Below, piece after piece: positions 6,667 through 11,154 of a stretch of 11,154 bases of DNA. Both the position numbers and the translations under genes were made by a program. The stretch's first letter is position 1. Each line of letters opens with the position of its first letter. The DNA is from Clostridia bacterium (lineage in GTDB: Bacteria > Bacillota > Clostridia > Oscillospirales > CAG-272), in the NCBI GenBank assembly GCA_900763885.1, contig CAAFLY010000004.1:1-11154 (forward strand). Reading direction: 5' to 3'. The notes beneath the pieces are model-generated. The model was not told where the DNA came from, did no database searches, and was given only the letters and a program-made list of their open reading frames with translations.

Positions 6667-7302
6667 ATGAAGAAATCCATTCTCGCGATGTTTCTTGTTG
6701 TCTCCCTCACCGTGACCTTTGCCTTTCCCGCCATGGCGGAGACCATCCTCGGCAGGAATTATAAGGCGTGTGGGGAGAACGCGAACGAAACGCTCCAATA
6801 CGGCTCCGAGGATCCCGATGTTCCCACATCCATCCCCCTCAAGCCGAAGGACGGCGAAAATCCGGAGGGCGCGTGGTTCGATTTTGACGTGCCCGTGTCC
6901 GCGGCCGGCGACGTGACCTTTACGTTCCTGTACGCCACCAGCGGCGAGAGGTACATGGACGTCACCTTCAACGGCGAAACAAAGCGCGTGGTCTGCACCG
7001 ATTCCGGCAACTTCCAGACCTTCACGGAAACCGACGTGACCTTCACGGATGTGCCCGCCGGAACGCTGACCCTCCGCCTCGCCGCCCCGTCCGACTATTG
7101 CGACACCGTCAAAACCCCGAACGTGGACGCCATCGACGTCGCGCTCACCCCGAAGCCGATGGAAACCGAGCCGGAAACGGTCGCGACTCCCGCAGCCGAA
7201 GCCGTCGTTCCCGCGCCGAAAACCCTCGACTGTACCGCCATCGCCGCCGTCACCGCCATCCTATCCCTCTCCGGTGCCGCTGTCTGGAAAAAGCGCGGAT
7301 AA
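6667..7302 (+). CDS. Secreted beta-sandwich (CBM6/35-like) protein with C-terminal sorting tail
   Basis: A 211-residue protein. The signal peptide is 1-24, with likely cleavage after AMA. The central domain (about 28-160) has the pattern of a carbohydrate-binding beta-sandwich of the CBM6/CBM35 or galactose-binding type: FDVPVSAAGDVTFTFLYA (73-90), then DVTFNGE (98-104), FTDVPAGTLTLRLAAP (126-141) and NVDAIDVAL (152-160). No catalytic residues are evident. A Pro/Glu-rich linker (162-182) leads to the tail: APKTLD (183-188), a hydrophobic stretch, then KKRG. The tail is collinear with that of the LamG-like protein. The start at 6667 has AAAGGAGGT 7 nt upstream, close to ideal. Probably exported and fixed to the cell surface, binding glycans (inference). 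It ends before a terminator at 7401. Confidence 0.82.
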   Translation: MKKSILAMFLVVSLTVTFAFPAMAETILGRNYKACGENANETLQYGSEDPDVPTSIPLKPKDGENPEGAWFDFDVPVSAAGDVTFTFLYATSGERYMDVTFNGETKRVVCTDSGNFQTFTETDVTFTDVPAGTLTLRLAAPSDYCDTVKTPNVDAIDVALTPKPMETEPETVATPAAEAVVPAPKTLDCTAIAAVTAILSLSGAAVWKKRG

Positions 7303-7400
7303 CCCCGCCGCACAGGGCGTATACGGCAGTGCAGCTCCCCCAAAAAGCAAGATTCAGGCGGATCGCGCCGCACGTCGCCGTGTTCCCCGCCGCAGATACA

Positions 7401-7436
7401 GGATCCCGTCTCCGGACAGGGTCCTTTGTCTTTTTT
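7401..7436 (+). terminator. Rho-independent terminator after the small secreted protein
   Basis: The arms GGATCCCG and CAGGGTCC pair over six base pairs including one T-G wobble, then a C-A mismatch and a closing pair, with an 8-nt loop. A T-rich run (tttgtctttttt) follows. It should close the transcript of the lipoprotein and small secreted protein genes. Confidence 0.75.
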
Positions 7437-7521
7437 CGCCGCATGGATGTAACATTTGTCGCTCCGTGTCGCGTCCTGACGCCATTTTTCACACGTTTGT
7501 AAAATTTTTGTGGATAGTATA

Positions 7522-7550
7522 TTGACAGTCGCTGTGTATTGTGCTATACT
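7522..7550 (+). promoter_or_regulatory. Sigma-A promoter of the LamG-like protein
   Basis: TTGACA (7522-7527), 17 bp, TATACT (7545-7550), with TGC before the -10. This is the same extended design as the promoter at 4810. The gene-free stretch 7303-7702 holds a terminator, this promoter and a leader of about 146 nt. Confidence 0.88.
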
Positions 7551-7582
7551 ATGTATGCAATCGGTGACGCATTATCACGCGC

Positions 7583-7648
7583 GGCAGGGATAGGGCATAA
7601 CAACCCCGACCAACGTCGGTCCTGCCACGGCAGAACGTCCCGCCCTGC
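7583..7648 (+). ncRNA. Structured 5' leader of the LamG-like gene
   Basis: GGCAGG (7583-7588) can pair with CCTGCC (7621-7626), enclosing a hairpin CCGAC/GTCGG (7606-7619) with loop CAAC. The same 5' arm, GCAGGG (7584-7589), could instead pair with CCCTGC (7643-7648), so two folds compete. This resembles a regulatory leader, but I do not recognise a known class. Confidence 0.4.
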
Positions 7649-7702
7649 GCCTTCGATCCTGCGGACACTGTGCGAAAAATTCACACATATCTGGAGGCAC
7701 CC

Positions 7703-8848
7703 ATGAAAAAAATCTTTTGTTTTCTCTTGACGCTTGCCCTGCTCATCGCGATCTGTGTGACAGCGGCAGCGGCGGAGGATGTTCCCGCGGTCGCACATTG
7801 GAAATTCCAAAAGCTGAACGGCTGCTATTCCGGCGAGCTCACCAAGGACAACCTCGTCTTCTACGATCTCACCGGCAACGGCAACGATCTCACCGTCGCC
7901 GCGGAGGGCTTCGGGAAGGATCTGTTCGTCCTCGAATGGGATGAGGGCTGCAACATCGGCGCGTCCACCGGCTCCACCTCCCTGCTCATGAACAACAGCA
8001 AGGAGAATTCCGCGTCCGTAGACCCGTATCCCGCCGACAAAACGTCCTATACGGGCGGCCATACCTCCGGTAAATATCTCCAGACCGTCAAGGGCGCGCC
8101 TATGAACGCCATGCCCTTCTCCGGCGCGTACACCATTGAGGTCATCTTCAAGTTCTCCCCCGATTTCAACAACGATTACAACCGGTACTGCGGCATCTTC
8201 TCGAGACAGGGCGTCGTCGCCGATCAGAACGAGCCCCCGATCTCCCTCGCCGCGACCGAGCTGTCGAACGGGACGGTGCTCGGCGACTCCGACACGATCG
8301 GTATCCAGTACGTCCACATCGACGCGGCAGGCACCAAAACGAATGCCGAAATGGAAAACGGCGTTCTGGAAGCCGATCAGTGGCTCCACTACATGATCGT
8401 CAACGACGGCAAGGGACAGACCAACGCGTACCTGAACGGCGAGCCGGTCGGCGAATTCTTTGAGGAATCCGGCATCTTCGTCACCGATCCGTCGTATCGC
8501 TGGGAGGTCGGCGTAGGCCGGAAGAACGGCGAGGGCCACGTCGGCACCGATACGCAGAACGCCGATCACCCCGAGGGCATGATCCGCCGCCTCTTCTGCG
8601 GCTCCGTCTCCGAAATCCGCGTGACGGAAAAGGCTCTCACCGTCGAGCAGTCCCTGTTCAAATCCGCCGTCCATTATGAAATGGAAGCGCAGCCGATGAT
8701 GATGGATGAGGTCGTCACCATCGCGCCGGACGGCACCGTGACCACCACAACCGTGATCTCCCCCGCCACATGGGACGTCTCCACCATCGCCGCCCTCTCC
8801 GCCATCGTTTCCCTCGCGGCAGCCGCTATCTCGAAAAAACGGAGATAA
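7703..8848 (+). CDS. Secreted LamG-like (concanavalin A-type) surface protein
   Basis: A 381-residue protein. The signal peptide is about 1-25 (cleavage near AAA-ED). A LamG/concanavalin-like jelly-roll domain spans about 28-318. Its marks are AHWKF (31-35) with YDLTGNGNDL (54-63), AYTIEVIFKFS (142-152), DQWLHYMIVNDGKGQTNAYL (225-244) and GSVSEIRVTEKALT (300-313). Such domains usually bind glycans; some relatives are enzymes, but no catalytic signature is visible. A Thr-rich linker (344-350) leads to a sorting-like tail: SPATWD (353-358), a hydrophobic segment and KKRR. The start at 7703 has GGAGG 5 nt upstream; an upstream in-frame ATG at 7670 would spoil the signal peptide. It is transcribed alone from the promoter at 7522 and closed by the terminator at 8882. 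Confidence 0.85.
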   Translation: MKKIFCFLLTLALLIAICVTAAAAEDVPAVAHWKFQKLNGCYSGELTKDNLVFYDLTGNGNDLTVAAEGFGKDLFVLEWDEGCNIGASTGSTSLLMNNSKENSASVDPYPADKTSYTGGHTSGKYLQTVKGAPMNAMPFSGAYTIEVIFKFSPDFNNDYNRYCGIFSRQGVVADQNEPPISLAATELSNGTVLGDSDTIGIQYVHIDAAGTKTNAEMENGVLEADQWLHYMIVNDGKGQTNAYLNGEPVGEFFEESGIFVTDPSYRWEVGVGRKNGEGHVGTDTQNADHPEGMIRRLFCGSVSEIRVTEKALTVEQSLFKSAVHYEMEAQPMMMDEVVTIAPDGTVTTTTVISPATWDVSTIAALSAIVSLAAAAISKKRR

Positions 8849-8881
8849 CAGGAGCATCCAACCGCACCACATATCCAAAAA

Positions 8882-8914
8882 AAGAGGTCCCAACCATCTC
8901 GGAAGGGACCTCTT
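8882..8914. terminator. Bidirectional Rho-independent terminator
   Basis: A perfect 10-bp stem, AAGAGGTCCC (8882-8891) and GGGACCTCTT (8905-8914), with a 13-nt loop. On the minus strand the stem is followed by seven T, an ideal terminator for transcripts coming from the oxidoreductase gene through repeat copy 2. On the plus strand the tail is only TCTTCTT, but it lies 33 bp after the LamG stop codon. The gene-free stretch 8849-9167 holds this, nothing recognisable at 8920-9039, and repeat copy 2. Confidence 0.9.
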
Positions 8915-9039
8915 CTTGCGCCGCTGCCTGTCGGAAAACAAACACTTTTCCACAGGAAGTATCTAAAGGATCAGAAACAAGGGAAAACCAGCGAATTCTC
9001 CACGAAAGAATCAGTTTGTCAAGCCAAAGCCAAGCATAA

Positions 9040-9155
9040 AACCAAATTGCCAATCCCCCGACTTGCACAAACAAAATCCTTCCCCTTTTTCACAAAAGTT
9101 TTGCGGAGCTTTTTCAAAAGCGACCGTTCCCCTCGTTCCCCCTCGTTCTCCTCCC
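9040..9155 (-). repeat. Interspersed intergenic repeat, copy 2 (truncated)
   Basis: Read on the minus strand, the head begins about 12 nt after the oxidoreductase stop codon. It keeps a shorter G-rich head, the GCTTT/AAAGC hairpin with flanking CCGCAAAACTTTT, and TTTGTGCAAGTC. It then matches only at CAATTTGG (9042-9049). The distal hairpin and tail are missing, so this copy is decayed or 3'-truncated. Confidence 0.8.
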
Positions 9156-9167
9156 TATCGCCAGCAC

Positions 9168-10232
9168 TTACTCCATTACGACTTCGCGGCCAATGTCGGA
9201 GGAGTCGTAGATGCCCTGCATGAGCTTGGAGGTGAGGATGTTGCGGTCGATGTGGGAGGGGAGTCTTTCGCCGGTCTGGACGCAGCGGACGAAGGCGTTG
9301 ATCTCGTTCTGGAACATGGGGGTAGACTCGTACTCCGGCTGATAGGAGATGAGCTTGCCGTCCTTGGTGCCGTATACGGTGAAATCGCCGCCGTACTGGA
9401 GCCGGATGCCGGCCTTGGTGCCGAGGAAGTCGATGTAGGTCTCGGAGACGCCGATGTTCTGCGCCCACGCGCCGTTTAAGGTGATGGTCGGACCGGCGGT
9501 GCGGACGAACGCGGTGACGGAGTCGTCCACGTCGTAGGTGCCGTTCACGTTCTTGGTGTTCTCCGCCCACATGGACTCGTACACGTAGTTCTTCATGTCC
9601 ACGCCGAGCTTGCAGAACGCCTTGCCGGACACGGTGACCGGCTCCGGGTCGCCCGTGCAGTACATCACGATGTCGAGGTAGTGCACGCCCCAGTCGATGA
9701 GCGCGCCGCCGCCCGCGATCTCCTTCGTCGTGAACGCGCCGCCCAGACCCGGGATCGACCGATGCGCCCGGAACGATACGTACACGTGGTACACCTCGCC
9801 CAGCTCGCCCGCGTCGATGAGCTTCTTGATCTCGTTTACCGCCGTGTTGAAACGGTTCACTACGCCGATGTTCAGCGTCAGTCCCGTCTCGTGCTGCGCC
9901 GCCTGCATCGTCAGCGCTTCCTTGTACGTCCGTGCCGCGGGCTTCTCACACAGCACGTGCTTGCCGGCGTGGAGCGCGTCGATCGAGATGATCGGGTGCA
10001 TCTTGTTCGGCGTGCACACCGAGATCGCCGTGATCTCCGGGTCCGCCAATACCTCGTGGTAGTCCGTGACCGCGATCCCGCAGCCGTACTTCTCTACCGC
10101 CGCCTGCGCGCGCTCCGGTATAATGTCGCAGAAATACTTGATCTCCGCGTCTTCACAGTTCATGTACGACGGAATGTGCGCCGAATTCGCTATCGTGCCA
10201 CATCCGATTACGCCAACCTTAATCTTTGCCAT
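9168..10232 (-). CDS. Gfo/Idh/MocA-family NAD(P)-dependent oxidoreductase
   Basis: A 354-residue protein of normal family length. The N-terminal Rossmann fold carries VGVIGCGTIA (7-16, dinucleotide loop), VCTPNKMHP (72-80) and the catalytic-region CEKP motif (94-97). The C-terminal alpha/beta domain carries GGGALIDWGVHYLDI near 174-188, with the Asp and His that act on the sugar substrate in this family. Members oxidise or reduce sugars, inositols and related polyols; the substrate cannot be read from the sequence. It is complete. Upstream of the ATG is AAAGG followed by an A/G-rich stretch, a somewhat weak ribosome site. It stands alone, flanked by repeat copies 2 and 3 with their heads pointing at it from both sides. 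Its transcript should end at 8882. Confidence 0.93.
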   Translation of the reverse strand: MAKIKVGVIGCGTIANSAHIPSYMNCEDAEIKYFCDIIPERAQAAVEKYGCGIAVTDYHEVLADPEITAISVCTPNKMHPIISIDALHAGKHVLCEKPAARTYKEALTMQAAQHETGLTLNIGVVNRFNTAVNEIKKLIDAGELGEVYHVYVSFRAHRSIPGLGGAFTTKEIAGGGALIDWGVHYLDIVMYCTGDPEPVTVSGKAFCKLGVDMKNYVYESMWAENTKNVNGTYDVDDSVTAFVRTAGPTITLNGAWAQNIGVSETYIDFLGTKAGIRLQYGGDFTVYGTKDGKLISYQPEYESTPMFQNEINAFVRCVQTGERLPSHIDRNILTSKLMQGIYDSSDIGREVVME

Positions 10233-10261
10233 TTTTTCTTTTTCCTTTCTTGTTTGGATAT

Positions 10262-10267
10262 ATTATA
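10262..10267 (-). promoter_or_regulatory. Possible -10 of the oxidoreductase gene
   Basis: TATAAT on the minus strand lies 29 bp before the ATG. The position 17 bp upstream, inside the G-rich head of repeat copy 3, reads TATCCC, which is not a -35. If this is the promoter, the repeat may have displaced the original -35. Confidence 0.45.
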
Positions 10268-10276
10268 TTGGTGCTT

Positions 10277-10487
10277 GGGGAACTGGGATACGTGGGAACG
10301 GGGGAACGAGGGGAACGGTCGCTTTTGAAAAAGCTCCGCAAAACTTTTATGAGGGGGTGGATATGGGTGGAGTTTGTGCAAGTCCGGTTGCTCACCAATT
10401 TGATGCTGTCCAGTACATGAGAAGATCGTTCGCGAGCGGCTCCCGATGGGATCCGCCTTCTACGGGGAGCGATTGCGTCCATTTGTG
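10277..10487 (+). repeat. Interspersed intergenic repeat, copy 3 (opposite orientation)
   Basis: This is the only copy whose sense strand is plus. It has the G-rich head (10277-10319), the GCTTT hairpin, the core TTTGTGCAAGTCCG, a CAATTTG block, and the distal hairpin at 10436-10456 (arms GCGG/CCGC, the conserved C-T mismatch, inner arms TCCC/GGGA, loop GAT). Its tail merges into a 53-bp tandem repeat. It lies upstream of the oxidoreductase gene and points away from it. The gene-free stretch 10233-10873 consists of a promoter region, this copy, the tandem repeat and copy 4. Confidence 0.83.
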
Positions 10488-10612
10488 TATTGTTGGGGTG
10501 AGTATGCGCCTTCTACGGGAAGAGATTGCGTCCATTTGTTTATTATGTAATGGTAGAATACCTCGTTGGGGGATAGAATTGCGTGCAATTTTCATTGGTT
10601 ATAGGTTGCACA
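10454..10612. repeat. 53-bp tandem repeat at the tail of copy 3
   Basis: Units start at 10454 and 10507. They share CGCCTTCTACGGG and GATTGCGTCCATTTGT with only a few differences over about 37 bp, then diverge. A third, degraded unit in the same 53-bp register (10560-10612) keeps GGGGGATA and ATTGCGT. The first unit aligns with the tail of the other repeat copies (CCGCCGTCTATTTGGAG), so the array looks like an expansion of the element's 3' end. Confidence 0.7.
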
Positions 10613-10628
10613 TTGGTCAAAACCCCCG

Positions 10629-10850
10629 TCGTTCTCCACCCTAATGACCGCACCTACATCAAATAGACGGCGGATCACTGCGTGAGCCGCCCCAGAACGA
10701 TCTCCTGATGCCTAGGACGGAGCCAAATTGGTGAGCAAACGGACTTGCACAAACTATATCCAAATCCATCCCCCTATATAAAAGTTTTGCCAGGCTTTTT
10801 CAAAAGCCGCGTTCCCCCGTTCCCCCGTCCCCGCATCCCCCGCATCCCCC
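10629..10850 (-). repeat. Interspersed intergenic repeat, copy 4 (full length)
   Basis: On the minus strand it begins about 23 nt after the stop codon of the gene at the right edge. The G-rich head is followed by a six-pair hairpin with arms GGCTTT/AAAGCC (10793-10808), one pair longer than in copies 1-3 because of changes on both sides. The core and CCAATTTGG follow, then the distal hairpin at 10669-10691 (arms GGCGG/CCGCC, mismatch, inner arms TCAC/GTGA, loop of 3). The tail matches copy 1 to about 10629. It faces copy 3 tail to tail. Confidence 0.85.
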
Positions 10851-10873
10851 ACGTCACCGCGTCACCAGTAGAG

Positions 10874-11154
10874 TTAATGCTGCTGCGGGGGCTGACCGGG
10901 AGCGATGGAGATGATCACGGGGGGCTGACCGCTGGCGGAGGTAATTTCGCCGATGAGGAGGGAGATACGTGCGGAGATAGCGCCGATGATGTTCGCGCAG
11001 TTTTTGCGGAATTCGGCGGCGATGTCCACGGACTTCCAATCGACCTCGTCGCGGGTGCCCGGATTGAACACGAGCATGACGGCGTAGGAGACGGAGATCG
11101 TGAACGGTCCTTCCGGCTCAAACCGGAGCGCGCGGTTGTATGTGATCTTTACAC
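10874..11154 (-). CDS. C-terminal part of a SecB-like protein (5' end outside window)
   Basis: The reading frame is open to the window edge, giving 93 visible residues ending at a TAA. The visible part includes NRALRFEPEGPFTISVSYAV, then FRKNCANIIGAISARISLLI and the end GEITSASGQPPVI. A beta-rich segment followed by a long helix ending in a Ser-Ala-Arg-x-Ser-Leu-Leu-Ile pattern and a Gly-x-Pro-Pro motif resembles the C-terminal half of SecB-type chaperones. The match is from memory and partial, so another small cytosolic protein is possible. The first in-frame Met visible is internal (11077) and not the start. Confidence 0.5.
   Translation of the reverse strand, partial: VKITYNRALRFEPEGPFTISVSYAVMLVFNPGTRDEVDWKSVDIAAEFRKNCANIIGAISARISLLIGEITSASGQPPVIISIAPGQPPQQH

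Noticed and set aside
7544..8953. Minus-strand ORF of 469 codons
   Set aside because: Antisense of the LamG-like gene and crossing its promoter; composition is Gly/Val/His/Arg-rich with no domain.
8992..9021. TTGACA on the minus strand (9016-9021)
   Set aside because: The hexamer 17 bp downstream (AGAATT) is not a -10, and no gene follows on that strand before the terminator.
9681..10328. Plus-strand ORF of 215 codons
   Set aside because: Antisense of the oxidoreductase, running into repeat copy 3.
10454..10612. CRISPR array
   Set aside because: Only two good units, near-direct 53-bp periodicity without unique uniform spacers, and no cas gene.

Overview
The window looks like a chromosomal, origin-proximal segment of a high-GC Clostridia-type Firmicute, probably an uncultured gut lineage. 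The evidence is a Noc-Soj-Spo0J (noc-parA-parB) cluster with two perfect 16-bp parS sites, strong Shine-Dalgarno sequences, consensus sigma-A promoters, a Gram-positive lipoprotein signal, and two secreted proteins that end in a sortase-like tail. GC is high throughout. Many long antisense ORFs are only shadows of real genes. Taxonomy below class level is a guess.

Layout. (a) 1-330: no gene, but one copy of an interspersed repeat. (b) 331-4543, all on the minus strand. In transcription order these are noc (4543-3671), two parS sites and a consensus promoter, parA/soj (3498-2737), parB/spo0J (2695-1802), a small two-helix membrane protein (1768-1280) and a membrane-anchored MORN-repeat protein (1197-331). 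From parA onward they are closely spaced and probably form one operon. (c) 4544-5005: a divergent intergenic region with a promoter for noc and one for the next gene, followed by a structured leader RNA. (d) 5006-8848, plus strand: a lipoprotein solute-binding protein without its ABC permeases, a small secreted beta-sandwich protein and a secreted LamG-like protein. The last two share a collinear 29-residue C-terminal sorting tail. (e) 8849-10873: a bidirectional terminator and a minus-strand Gfo/Idh/MocA oxidoreductase between oppositely oriented repeat copies. (f) 10874-11154: the C-terminal end of a minus-strand gene that resembles SecB-type chaperones.

How the parts fit. The minus-strand block is the chromosome segregation and nucleoid-occlusion module: ParB loads at parS between noc and parA, ParA drives origin movement, and Noc couples nucleoid position to division. 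The plus-strand block is a surface and carbohydrate-sensing or uptake set. The solute-binding protein and the LamG protein each have a near-consensus extended -10 promoter and a roughly 150-nt leader that can fold.

The least explained element is a family of about 220 bp present in four copies (101-318, 9040-9155, 10277-10487, 10629-10850). It has a G-rich head of ggggaacg-type units, a T/A-rich hairpin, a conserved core and a distal hairpin. The distal hairpin keeps its shape in the three full copies while its inner base pairs change in a compensatory way. Three of the four heads lie about 12-25 nt after a stop codon, in the same orientation as the gene. This suggests a structured RNA element or a mobile hairpin element that settles in 3' untranslated regions. 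I do not recognise it as a named family.
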